Source: Liopterus haemorrhoidalis
Taxonomy: Eukaryota; Arthropoda; Insecta; Coleoptera; Dytiscidae
NCBI GenBank assembly: GCA_963971575.1
Contig: OZ020625.1
Location: 28,433,753-28,497,752, forward strand
Direction of reading: 5' to 3'
DNA: 64,000 nucleotides
Position numbers and translations under genes: made by a program. Positions 42,396 to 52,395 of the stretch are shown in pieces. The notes beneath the pieces are model-generated. The model saw only the letters and a program-made list of their open reading frames with translations, was not told the origin of the DNA and ran no database searches. How positions within the stretch are numbered: position 1 is the stretch's first letter; every line of letters starts with the position of its first letter.

Positions 42396-43224
42396 TCAGC
42401 TGTGGCCACCACAGGACCGACCGCCATCATAGTACTTATATAAATTACATACAAGTAGCAGAGTAGAAATAACTTATAAAAGGCGTATCACACTAGAACG
42501 CTATCCAAGTCTTATTTTTGTAGTTTTTTTTTTTCAGGATCCAAGTCTTCAGGTCTTGACATATCACACGGTATTTGAATATTAGTTAAGACTTGGAAAT
42601 TGTTTGTTTACCCATGCGCACATCGTGAAATTATGACAGTTGACAGTTATATTTTGACATAAACAAAAGACAAAGACGCGTCAGCTGTAAGACCTGGATA
42701 AAAAGACCGAGAAATTGTATCCTGTTTCATTTGCCTAGTCTTCAAAACCTAGGTTTTTTCTTCATACTATCACACGCACAAGACTTCGATTCGAATGCAA
42801 AGATTTTAATTTTCCAAGTTTAGACTTGAATAATAACTCTAGTGTGATAAGGCCTTAATATTTTCTAACAGAGATATTATTTATCATGACCATGGAAACG
42901 TTACATATAAGTATGAAAAAATTGAACAAAAAATTGAAAATATGAAAAATTTTTACAGAAATTGTTCGAAATTTTTCGTTTTATCAAAAAACGTCTCAAA
43001 TAAAAGTTATTAGTTATTGCTTTTATAGCAACTTTTGTTTAATAAATTTTTTCGAGATATTTTTCTATTGTGAAATATTCGCAAAAATCTTAAAATCGAC
43101 ACGAGTAAACTCCCATTTTTAGTCAACCGATTTTTACCAAAAAATGATAAATTGATCATTGAACCTTAAATATGAAGTTTCATAAAAATCCTTTCAGCCG
43201 AATTTGCTCTACACGTGTACACAG

Positions 43225-43259
<35 letters not shown>

Positions 43260-43393
43260 GGCGGACGGACGGACGGACAGACCGACAGACATCATGCTAA
43301 AAATAGTCAAAACGTTATGTAGGGACCTCAATTCGTGGACATCCATCGAAATCTCGAAATGTCAAAATCGGTATGATCACAATACCTCCCTTA
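42396..43393 (+). mobile_element. HelB copy 9, with MITE-C inserted
   Basis: Hairpin and terminal repeat at the left. Interrupted at 42477-42854. CAGA/CGGA array at 43222-43290. It ends CAATACCTCCCTTA and is replaced at the TATATA position by the TagA remnant beginning at 43394. Confidence 0.9.
42477..42854. mobile_element. MITE-C, probably PIF-type
   Basis: Left GGCGTATCACACTAGAACG and right CTAGTGTGATAAGGCC are inverted. TTA lies at both edges (42474-42476, 42855-42857). The ends share TCACACTAGAAC with MITE-D (53423). The filled-site reading is slightly ambiguous because uninterrupted HelB copies have GGCC at this position. Confidence 0.75.
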
Positions 43394-44270
43394 AATGGTA
43401 ACTATGGTCTATTTCAAAGTAGAAAAATGTGTGTAAGAAGATAGGAGCTGTTTGTCCTTGCTTCGGATTGGTTTAAATCGTCATCCCTATTACACTGTAA
43501 AAATATTGTTTTTAGTCCAAGTTGACAGATGTTCAGTGTCGTACATTGGAAATATATATTATTTAATTTTTCTCATATATTTTGGTATTATTTACATAGT
43601 TAGACTTTTATTTATATTCTTGGCGTAGATTTTATGGAGAAAATTCTCCATGTAATTTGTTTTTACGCAGTTATTTATTTTTTAGGTTATCTGACATATA
43701 AATATTTTTTGACATTTGACATTTAACAGATCAAGAGAGAGGACTAATGTGAGGCCAAAAGACAGCCCAGCTGATTGTGCCCAAAGAAGAAGTTATTGAT
43801 ATAATTTTTAGACCTTCATATATACATATACTTTTAATTTTTATTTACAATAATTATTTAAATAAGAAACTTTAGCTCTGAATGTTTGTTTTATTGCTTT
43901 GTTTAAACTCTTTTAGCCAAATCTCTCTTTTTATATAAAGTACATAATTTTTAAAATTAATATTTTTTTCAAATTTCCAACTGAATGTATGTCGCATAAA
44001 TAACTTAAGTGTATTATCTGCCTTGTTTATTTCAATATCTTATTAACCTTTTTTATATTAAAAAAAAATCACTTGCTAACCCAGTTGCTACGCCCATGCC
44101 CTAGTTGTAACTTATTTTAAATTTCCCGCTATACTGTATTTGATCAGTGTAAATCGTACTCGGTTCGCAGCGCTATCTACTTTGTTCTACTTTGAAATAG
44201 ACCATAGATTATTATATGAATGAACTACTTGATTTATACAAATAACAGTCACCTATCAGCAATCCGACTA
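43394..44270 (-). mobile_element. TagA remnant E, split by MITE-G
   Basis: AATGGTAAC at 43394-43402 continues as GATTATTATATGAATGAACT at 44207 and on to the TAGTCGG end at 44270, followed by TA. Copies A to C read ATGGTAACTAGATTATTATA without a break. Only about 75 bases of TagA survive. Confidence 0.85.
43405..44204 (+). mobile_element. MITE-G copy 1, 800 bp, TA duplication
   Basis: TGGTCTATTTCAAAGTAGAA and its exact inverse as ends; TA at 43403-43404 and 44205-44206, confirmed by the uninterrupted TagA copies. No coding region. Interior contains GGAGAAAATTCTCC. Confidence 0.93.
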
Positions 44271-44431
44271 TATAAAAAAATTATAGTATAATTTTATTTC
44301 CGTCAAAATTATCACAAAAAAGTTATGACAACTTCCAAAAACTTTCTTTTGTTTCACTTTTACTTTCGTCTACGTAAACTTCCTCGCTTAAGCGGACGAG
44401 TAAGCTTTATGTATCTACTTGTTAAATTATA

Positions 44432-44548
44432 CTGTTATACTACGGTCGGCGAATCAATGCGTAACAAACGACTGTATTGTCTGGAACATTGCAATCGTTT
44501 GTTACGTCGTGTGACGTAACTGCATTGATTCGCCGACGCTAGTATAAC
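44432..44548. mobile_element. MITE-F, 117 bp with 27-bp inverted ends
   Basis: GTTATACTACGGTCGGCGAA through TCAATGC on the left and its near-exact inverse on the right, with a second internal pair (CGTAACAAACGA and TCGTTTGTTACG), so the whole unit can fold into one long hairpin. An overlapping short frame is a shadow. Confidence 0.85.
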
Positions 44549-45074
44549 ATGGGTCAAGTGAAAAAAAAAACCTATTGTTAAGTGAAAAAAAAACTAAGCC
44601 AGGGACGAAGCCCCGGGCACCCACGTAAAGCGCCAACGTAATAGCGCCAGTTAAAAAATACCGACTAAGCTCTTAGTAAATAAACAAAAAGTGTTAAATT
44701 TAGATTATTAATTAATAAATGTGTGAACTATATTTATTTCCTGATAATTTAACCGTGAAATTTGACCTTGGAAATTAACAAAAACTACAAACATTAAGGT
44801 TAAGTGTTTACAATGTATTTATTTTGTTTATAAACAAATATTTATAAACTGTCAAAAATAAAAATTGTTATTAATTAAGATTGATATATTTTTCAATAAT
44901 TAATTGAAAGGCCTTATCAATTTGTAACTAATTTGACATTATAAACCAGAAAACAGCTTTTAAATCTTAAATTTTGATTGGAAAGTGGATATTTTGAATG
45001 AATAATTACGGTAACCAGATAACTGGGGCCGTAAGACAATTCGAGCCGTTCACAATTGTATTTGTTTTTTTTTT
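44549..45074. other. Unassigned stretch
   Basis: AAGCCAGGGACGAAGCCCCG then GGCACCCACG at about 44595-44625 looks like a piece of a dispersed repeat end. The rest is A+T-rich. Confidence 0.35.
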
Positions 45075-45751
45075 TAAATGTTAATAAGATATTGAAATAA
45101 ACAAGGCAGATAATACACTTACGTTATTTATACGACATAAATTCAGTTTAATGGGAAATTTGAAAAAGTTAAACAAATATTAATTTTAAAAATTATGTAC
45201 TATATATAAAAAGAGAGATTTGGCTAAAAGAGTTTAAACAAAGCAATAAAACAAACAATATATCTTCAGAGCTAAAGTTTCTTATTTAAATAATTATTGT
45301 AAATAAAAATTAAAAATATATGTATATATGAAGGTCTAAAAATTATATCAATAACTTCTTCTTTGGGCACAATAAGCTGGGCTGTCTTTTGGCCTCACAT
45401 TAGTCCTCTCTCTTAATCTGTTAATTGTCAAGTGTCAAAAAATATTTATATGTCAGATAACCTAAAAAATTTATAACTGCGTAAAAACAAATTACATGGA
45501 GAATGTTCTCCATAAAATCTACGCCAAGAATATAAATAAAAGTCTAAATATGTAAATAATAACAAAATATATTAAAAAAATTAAATAATATAAATAATAT
45601 ATATTTCCAATGTACGACACTGAACATCTGTCAACTTGGACTAAAAACAATATTTTAACAGTGTAATAGGGATGACGATCTAAACCAATCCGAAGCAAGG
45701 ACAAACAGCTCCTATCTTCTTACACACATTTTTCTACTTTGAAATAGACCA
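45075..45751 (-). mobile_element. MITE-G copy 2, one end missing
   Basis: Reverse-oriented copy with the TGGTCTATTTCAAAGTAGAA end at 45751, followed by TA. About 170 bases at the far end are missing. It lies 870 bases from copy 1 in inverted orientation. Confidence 0.9.
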
Positions 45752-45753
45752 TA

Positions 45754-46102
45754 GAGGGTTAATTAACTTTTTTCTTAAGGGTAAGAGTCGGTGTTACGTG
45801 ATTTTTTGAATGAATCATTTTACGCAGAAGAACTAGGGCATATATGGTCATCGACATACATAGAAAGTGACAAATATATAAGAAAAGAAACATTTCTAGG
45901 ACGGAAGTACTTAAGAAATTTCGAAGATTTAAATCTGACCATAAATAAAAAACTTGGGAAAATTCGTTTTCACTTTCCTAACAATATTTCGGATCTAAAT
46001 TTCACAGACTATAATGCTTAGAAAAAAAAAAGTATATAGACTAATTTAGAATAAATATTGGAATACCTTATTTAAATGTATTAAATTCACAAATTGTTGA
46101 GA
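45754..46102. other. Unassigned, one unrecognised open frame
   Basis: A 76-codon frame at 45791-46021 (LRDFLNESFYAEELGHIWSS ...) matches nothing I know. It is rich in Asn, Lys and Ile, as expected of A+T-rich DNA. I do not call it a gene. Confidence 0.3.
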
Positions 46103-46265
46103 GTGAAGAGATATAAAGAGATAAGAGTGATCCGAATACCGAGATACTTGAAGGCGAAAAGAGGAAGATCAGGGGGTAAATTCAGGAGGATAACGAGGCT
46201 AAGATGCGACAACGAAGAGAGGAACAACAGATACTGAGCAAAGCCAGAGGACAGGCTCTGTAGAG
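46103..46265 (+). pseudogene. LINE reverse transcriptase C-terminal scrap
   Basis: VKRYKEIRVIRIPRYLKAKR then RITRLRCDNEERNNRY, a stop where Trp is expected, and AKPEDRLCRA. The YKEI...PRYL...R.RCGNEERGNRYW....R.CR pattern is the cysteine-containing tail of R1/jockey-type non-LTR elements in insects. It ends exactly at the hAT start CAGTGTTTC (46266). No promoter or other domain is present. Confidence 0.55.
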
Positions 46266-46347
46266 CAGTGTTTCTCAACCGAAAACGTACCACGGACCAG
46301 TAAAATATTTAATTTTCTACCGCGGACCAAAAAATAAATAAATGTGC
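46266..46347 (+). mobile_element. hAT terminal fragment
   Basis: CAGTGTTTCTCAACCGAAAA and two copies of CGCGGACCA/CACGGACCA are typical of hAT (Charlie-like) ends. It is cut off by TagA copy C. The other end was not found. Confidence 0.6.
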
Positions 46348-46349
46348 TA

Positions 46350-47529
46350 TAGTCGGATTGCTGATAGGTGACTGTTCGTTGCTACAAGTATCGATATACA
46401 ATACTATATGCTTTCTCTGTCTATATCATTATAATTATTTGCATACCCATAGTAACGTATAGTGACGCAAGTTGACAACTAACCTTCCAAATTATTTTAA
46501 TAAAAAACAAAACATTAGAAAGAAACGGCATGATTCGGAGATATCTTTACTAATTAGACCACGAAAATAAATTCACAGCAGTACTCAAACAAACAAAATT
46601 ATTAATTTTTAGGTAATAATTATAAATAAGCAAAAACTTATACTCATTCGTAAATTTTGGATTATAATTTGTTGTTTAATTAAATTAAATTTTTGTTTCC
46701 CCTAAGTACAAAGTAATAAAATATTAAGTAAAAATATATTTATTCATATAAGATATTTCTACAAGTTGTATTTAAATGTTTATTTTTATTTAAAAAAAAT
46801 AGTCACTGTAATGCATGATATCGTCGTCATCTGAACTATCGCTGTCATTTCTTGTATTTATTATTATTGGATTAATATCATCAACAATCCTTTCCCTTTC
46901 CCACCATTTATTAAATTTTCGATTTTTTTAACAGATTTTGCCCAAGTTTCACAACTAATTTGATCACAGGCTACTTGCCACATTTTCAAAACTTCCTTAT
47001 CACTATATCCGTTTTGACCAATATGTCTATCATAATAATTTTTTGTTATACCCCAAATTAGTTCAATGGGGTTAAACTGGCAGTGATAAGGAGGTAATCT
47101 TAGTACTTCATGACCATACGTTTGTGCCAATGTATCAATAAAATAAACTGGTTCAGATTTTAATTTCCTTCGTTTTCTCGTGATTTTGTTAGTGAGAAGT
47201 TCAGATTTATTACATTTTATAATTCTACGAATTGTTGATTCCGAAATGTTTAAGGCAGCTGCTACTCTTTGACGGACACAAGATAGAAATAAGTGGCCCA
47301 TTGTTCTCTTTTTCGGAATTAAAATATTCCAGTAGATTTAAAATTAAAGTTTGTAAATTTAATAATTGGCCTCAAGCTCTGTTAATTATTATTATTATTA
47401 ACAGACACTGACAGCTAAGACAAATAACAAAAAACATTTTTAAAATCGCTGAAAAATGGTAACTAGATTATTATATGAATACACTACTTGATACATACAT
47501 GTAACAGTCACTTATCAGCAATCCGACTA
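46350..47529 (-). mobile_element. TagA copy C
   Basis: 1180 bases, both TAGTCGG ends, TA flanks at 46348-46349 and 47530-47531. Minus-strand remnant gene. Confidence 0.93.
46829..47436 (-). pseudogene. TagA transposase remnant, copy C
   Basis: Starts at the same leader ATG (47436). A 2-base loss near LISLSC shifts frame, after which SCVRQRVAAALNISESTIRR, KITRKRRKLKSEPVYFIDTL and LPPYHCQFNPIELIWGITKN run on to SVKKIENLING. The internal join (DTLAQTYGHEVLRLPPYHC) is identical to copies A and B. Confidence 0.82.
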
Positions 47530-47770
47530 TATTACATAAATTTGAATTCAACCCTCAAAGCAATAATCCAGTTTAGTATTAAATCGAACAATGGAATTAA
47601 CGATAAATAAAAATTTAGAAAACACACCATTGTAAGATTTTGATAAGAAAACTGTTGTCTCACCCATGATAATACAGCTACTGAAAATAATTTTTAATAT
47701 ATCATGGCAAATTTTCTGACACACAATTTTTATTGCACGAAAAAATTGCATATGCAAATTTAGGATGAAA

Positions 47771-47918
47771 ATTGCGCAATTATTGCACTGGATGGTGCAA
47801 TTATTGCACGTGAGACTGCAATAATTGCATGTGAGACTGCAATAATTGCATGTGAGACTGCAATAATTGCATGTGAGAGCGCAATTATTGCACGTAAGAG
47901 TCCAATTATTGCACATGA
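47771..47918. repeat. 21-bp tandem array built on TGCAATAATTGCA
   Basis: About seven units of the type GTGAGACTGCAATAATTGCAT. Each contains a palindrome TGCAATAATTGCA, alternating with TGCAATTATTGCA. Open frames across it (SHAIIAV or CNYCSLT repeats) come only from the periodicity. Confidence 0.93.
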
Positions 47919-48118
47919 TTCAATTTTTTTCTTTTTATCGTAACGTGCTATTGACAAGAAAATAATAAAGAGAAACCATGAATTTCTGAATTAATGACTT
48001 TGAACTATTAATAAACTTGCTTTCAATCCGACATAATAAAATGACACTATTAGCAGTTTAATCAAATACATTTTGAATAAATGTCTTCCATTCATGGCTT
48101 CCCTTGATCATTTGCTTT

Positions 48119-48157
48119 TACCGACCATCACATAAAGGAGGTATTGTTATCATAAAG
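48119..48157 (-). mobile_element. HelB terminal stub
   Basis: TTTTACCGACCATCACATAA then AGGAGGTATTGTTATCAT is a HelB terminus without the rest. It is adjacent to the mariner Mar6. Confidence 0.7.
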
Positions 48158-48246
48158 GTCTTCCATGGTATGAAAGGATTTACCACGTCACTCAATAAGT
48201 CTCCAGCCTAACTAAGAAAAACATTTTATTTTTTAGAAATTCGACT

Positions 48247-48469
48247 TTATTCATCAACATACTCTCCTTCAAGAGTGATACATTCGTTCCAACGCTCCTA
48301 AAATTAAAAAAATAAAATTAATTAATTAATTAAAATTCAGCATACCAATCAGTAATAGTTGATTTGCCTGGTGCAGAGTCTCTATAACGCTTATCAAGCC
48401 ACTGTTTGGCTTCAATAGTATTTTTTCCCATCAAAAAACAATGTTTAATCAACACACGAAATTCTTTTT
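48247..48469 (-). pseudogene. Mar6 mariner transposase, deleted
   Basis: Minus strand from 48469: EFRVLIKHCFLMGKNTIEAK and QWLDKRYRDSAPGKSTITDW then YAEF, the first HTH of a mariner. It is followed by A+T-rich filler and then ERWNECITLEGEYVDE with TAA at 48247-48249, the extreme C terminus. The second HTH and all catalytic residues are missing. HelA copy h lies directly upstream in what would be the A-run after the start codon; the presumed start region continues at 49634. Confidence 0.8.
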
Positions 48470-48516
48470 AGGGTTTTGTAGGTATGACCAAAAAACACTT
48501 ATACCGTCATTTTGTC

Positions 48517-48521
<5 letters not shown>

Positions 48522-48573
<52 letters not shown>
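48522..48573 (+). repeat. (GTCT)n microsatellite in HelA copy h
   Basis: About 13 perfect tetramers between GTCATTTTGTC and GTTCGGTAAAAATTG. Confidence 0.97.
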
Positions 48574-48574
<1 letters not shown>

Positions 48575-49050
48575 TCGGTAAAAATTGTAGCCAAACGGCT
48601 AAACCTAGAGAGTTGAAATTTGGCATGCTTATACAACTCTTTGACCCGCACATAGGAAAAATACTAAAACATCTAAAAAACATATCCCCCTAAAAATATA
48701 AACAAATATGTGCTCATCGAAAAAAAAAATATTTTTTTATAATTCTGAGTAGGGTATCAAATGAAAGCCCTTGGTACGTGGATTAACGATCAAATTTTTA
48801 TTTTTGCAAAATAAATTATTTTGAAGCGATTTTTGCCAAAATTGTGCAAAAAATTTTTTGTCCCACACCCTGTAGCCCAGATGGTTTAAACTAAAAATCT
48901 GAAAAAATTCTAAGTAATGTACATTGGTGTGAACCGGAATAGTACAACAGGAATTTTTGATCAGATTATGTTTTCGGAAAATAACGCATTTTTTGTGTTT
49001 TTTGGTTGACGATGCATACATGTTATACTCTTATAACACACTAAGTTGAT

Positions 49051-49135
49051 AAGCGTTTGGTGGTCTAGTGGCTCAGTTGCTCGACAACTACACAGGATCG
49101 TTATTCACTACACAGGTTCGTTCCTGGCTTGTGGA
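49051..49135 (+). repeat. tRNA-like module inside HelA copy h
   Basis: GTGGTCTAGTGGCTCAGTTG (A-box-like) and ACAGGTTCGTTCCTGG (B-box-like), with an internal near-duplicate of CACTACACAGG. Different from all other copies. Confidence 0.5.
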
Positions 49136-49791
49136 GTCAATTTTATTTTTTGTTTTTTTTTTCATATTTATTATGTTTAAATTAATTTGTTAAAATTCTA
49201 GTTATATTTTAGCACATTTTGAATTTAATTTTCAAGAGCGTAAATTTAATAACCAATTGGAATTATATTTTCATTCTGTGTCATTTATACGAAGCCAGAG
49301 GGGCGGAGCTATGATTTAAGACAACCAATGAAAGCCATAGGCCCAATTTTCAAAATCTTAATGAACCTTGTTATATAAAAAAAATACTGCACTTATTTAG
49401 AAACCTAAATAATGATATTAGGTATTCGAATTAAAATTAACAAAAAAATATTTTAATATAAAATTTGTTTTTAAAGCTCTGAGATTAACAGACGATAAAT
49501 TATTTTAAAAAGATCGTTCATTTTGCCGTGGTTACTACAAAGCAAAATTTGTCCTACACACTCAGCATGCCGCCTTCACTTATTATATACCTGCGAAACC
49601 CTGCAATGTGTGAAAATTCACACTTCACATCAATTTTTTATCAATTCTTTTGAAAATTACAAAACTGGAGTCACTAAAACCACTGTAACCTCTAAACTAA
49701 TAGTCAGAATGTCATGAAATTTTCACACATATCGTTTGAAGGTTGGTACTATCCAGAAATCATATGGGTCTGTTAACAGTATTCTCATATA

Positions 49792-50172
49792 CAGGGTGTT
49801 TGTTTGAAACGGGGCACCCCGAAAATCTCCTTTATTTGTAAAGATACAAAAAATCTTCAGAACAAAAGTTAAACTAGACAAAAAGGCCCATCTAAAGGTT
49901 ACTATAAGAATTCTGAGGCACTTCCGGTTTCACCGGAAATGATGTCAACTTTTGATCTAGCATAGGGAATCGATAATTTTATATTTTTTTCCTAAAAGAA
50001 CATTAAATTAGCTTTACAATGACACCAAAAAATCATATTTTTATGTTAACCATTTCAAAATGGCGATCATTTATTTACAAAATAATAATCAACATAAGTT
50101 TTACAAAGTTGAACGTAGCAAGCTTTGAAAACAATAAAAAAAGAAACAAAATATCTCTAAAATAAACTGTTG
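49792..50172 (+). mobile_element. R4 copy 2
   Basis: CAGGGTGTTTGTTTGAAACG at a TA, then about 380 bases matching copy 1 (5766-6223) in the opposite orientation, including ACTTCCGGTTTCACCGGAAA. A further piece at 50240-50290 matches the inner part of copy 1 in inverted sense. Confidence 0.75.
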
Positions 50173-50362
50173 TAACTAGTTAGAAAATGTGTGGACAATA
50201 ATGGTGGTTTGATCGATCATTTGTATTTTTTTTTTTTTTTGTAAAATAATTGTAAAAAGTAATAGTTTTTTTTAAATAGTCAAATAGTTTATTTTTACTT
50301 GAAAATTATACAATCGGTTCTTGCCGTTGTATATTTCTTTCATCAATACTTCATTGTTAAAG

Positions 50363-50455
50363 ATGTTGCAAATGCATTTTTTTTTTTTGATAATCACGCA
50401 GTTATTGCACGTGGCGGAGCAATTATTGCATGCAAATTGCGGCAATTGTTGCAAA
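50363..50455. repeat. TTGCA-palindrome cluster
   Basis: TTATTGCACG, GCAATTATTGCATGCAAATT and GCAATTGTTGCA in tandem-like order. Related in motif to the arrays at 47771 and 50913. Confidence 0.6.
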
Positions 50456-50912
50456 AAAAAAAAGAATTTCAACAAATTTTTTCGATGTTTTTTGTAGTTA
50501 ATGTATTTCTTTCGTCAGTACTTCGTGTTTATTTCTATTGTTTACAAATTTTCTTTAGTTTACAAATTGTTTAATATTCTGAGGAATTAATTAATGAGTT
50601 ATGGAATTTTTGACAGCAGTTCAAGGCTTTTTAGATTTGTTTAGTTTAAGAATAGCTATATATAATCGTGATTAAAATAATTTCGGATTATAAACGGGAA
50701 TACCTGTATTTTAAAACAATGTTTGTTTTGGGTAAATTTTGCATATTTTTTTTTTACTTTAATGAAAATATGTTTTTACTTATCGAAGGTCATATTTTGA
50801 TAAAGCTCAAATTAAAAACAAGTCTAAAAATTTGGAATATAAAAAAATAAAAAAAAATATATATTTTCAATAAGATGTACAATAAAATAATGTGTTGCAA
50901 AAGAATAGTACT
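50456..50912. other. Unassigned A+T-rich stretch
   Basis: No supported feature. Confidence 0.4.
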
Positions 50913-52005
50913 GTGTAAAAATTGCAGATGCGACTATCTATGCAATTTTTATTGCGTAAAAATCAGGGTTTCGAACCGGAAATGAACCGAAAACCGAAAA
51001 CACCGTTATTTTTGTCGGAACGAAAACGAGCTGAACCGAAAAAAAAATATCGGTTTATTTTGGTTCAGATAATGGATAATGGCCTTAGTAGCTAAGTCCA
51101 AACAAATTAAAAAAAAAACTGATAAGTAAAAAAAATCCGCTTCTATTATTTCGGGGGGGGGGGGGGGGTGAACGCCCAGAACCCCTCCTTGGCAGCGCAC
51201 TTGCCATGATTATTAAAAGATAAGTAATAAAATGTTCTTCTAAATTATAGTAGAAAATAAATTTCTAATACAAATAAAAGCATTTAAAAATTTGTCACTT
51301 GGAACTGAACCGAAAACCGAAAAAAACCGTTATTTTTGCCGCAACGAAAACCGGAACCGAACTGATATATATTTTTTTAATTGAACCGAAACAAAAACCG
51401 AAACGAAAAAAATAACGGTTCGAAGCCCTAGTAAAAATTGCAGATGCGACTATCAATGCAATTTTTATTGCGTAAAAATTGCAGATGCGACCACCTGTGC
51501 AATTTATATTACGTAAAAATTGCAGATGCGACAATCTGTGTAATTTTTATTGCGTAAAAATTGCAGATGCAATTATCTATACAGTTTTTATTGCGTAAAA
51601 TTTGCAGATGTGACCATCTATGCAATTTTTACTGCGTAAAAATTGTAGATGCGACTATCTGTGCAATTTTTATTGCGCAAAAATTGCCGATGCAATTATC
51701 TATACAATGTTTATTGCGTAAAAATTGCAGATGTGACCATCTATACAATTTTTATTGCTTAAAAATTGCAGATGCGACCATCTATACAATTTTTATTGCG
51801 TAAAAATTGCAGGTGCGATCATCTATGCAATTCTTATTGCGTAAAAATTGCAGGTGTAATTATCTATGCAATTTTTATTGCGTAAAAATTGCAGGAGCAA
51901 TTATCTATGCAATTTTTATTACGTAAATATTTCAGATGCACTGATCTATGCAATTTTTGTTGCGTAAAAATTGCAGAAACAATTATATATGCAATTTTTT
52001 TTCTG
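50913..52005. repeat. 41-bp satellite array, about 15 units, interrupted by a hAT
   Basis: Unit GTAAAAATTGCAGATGCGAC followed by TATCTATGCAATTTTTATTGC, 41 bases, repeating at exactly this period from 51431 (next at 51472 and 51513). Each unit has imperfect inverted arms, AAAAATTGCA and TGCAATTTTT. The first two units (50915-50963) lie left of a 467-base hAT insertion. Similarity decays towards 52005. Confidence 0.95.
50964..51430. mobile_element. hAT-2, short non-autonomous hAT with 8-bp duplication
   Basis: CAGGGTTTCGAACCG on the left and CGGTTCGAAGCCCTA on the right. GTAAAAAT at 50956-50963 and 51431-51438 is the 8-bp target duplication; it equals the start of the 41-bp satellite unit, which supplies the empty site. 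The interior repeats GAACCGAAAACCGAAA-type motifs and has a 16-G run at 51153-51168. No transposase. Confidence 0.9.
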
Positions 52006-52395
52006 TAAAAAAAAATCGGAATTAATTTTCCTTAGAATCTTCCTGATCTGTCAATATTCAATTAAAAATTTAGAGATCCAAGGTCTTATATAAATTTTTA
52101 AAATCTTGTTTAAAAACTGATTTAAATTTCACCTTAGAAATTTTTACGAGATTGATGCAAAAAAATCAATTTCACAATCCAGAATTTTAAAATGTAGCGA
52201 ATTTATTTCAAAATCAGGATTTTTACAATATTTTGCCATAAAACTGCAAATTTATGGTAATATTAGTGACAAAGTTTTTGAAATATTTCCGTTTTTTTTT
52301 TTTTTTTTGGTCTTTAAAATCGAATTGTTTCAATACTAAACAGGTTGTCTTAACAGGACTATTTTTCTCAGGGTGCAGGGGGGGGGGGGTTAGAA
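52006..52395. other. Unassigned stretch with a G-run
   Basis: About 12 G at 52378-52389, just before the Mar2 remnant. Otherwise A+T-rich. Confidence 0.4.

Larger units (their letters stand above)
48470..49633 (+). mobile_element. HelA copy h, longest GTCT array
   Basis: AGGGTTTTGTAGGTATGACC follows TTTTT; a pure (GTCT)n of about 13 units at 48522-48573; standard body; tRNA-like module; then the variant segment shared with copy c (TAACAGACGATAAATTATTT, CATTTTGCCGTGG, AGCATGCCGCCTTCACTTAT). It ends with the normal hairpin and T-run. Confidence 0.9.
48158..49789 (-). mobile_element. Mar6 mariner split by HelA copy h
   Basis: Minus strand. The C-terminal coding end is near 48247 and the N-terminal coding start near 48469; HelA intervenes at 48470-49633, and leader-like sequence resumes at 49634-49789. 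Terminal repeats are not established. Confidence 0.6.

Noticed and set aside
44325..44519. 64-codon frame through MITE-F
   Set aside because: Lies on a hairpin MITE and has no domain.
45791..46021. 76-codon frame starting LRDFLNESFYAEE
   Set aside because: Listed as unassigned only: no family recognised, no second copy, no other coding evidence.
47548..47957. Repeat-protein-like frames (CNYCSLT, SHAIIAV)
   Set aside because: The 7-residue period is the 21-bp DNA repeat; no start context or other evidence of coding.
50913..52005. CRISPR-like array
   Set aside because: The 41-bp period is contiguous with no unique spacers, the unit is a satellite, and the DNA is eukaryotic.
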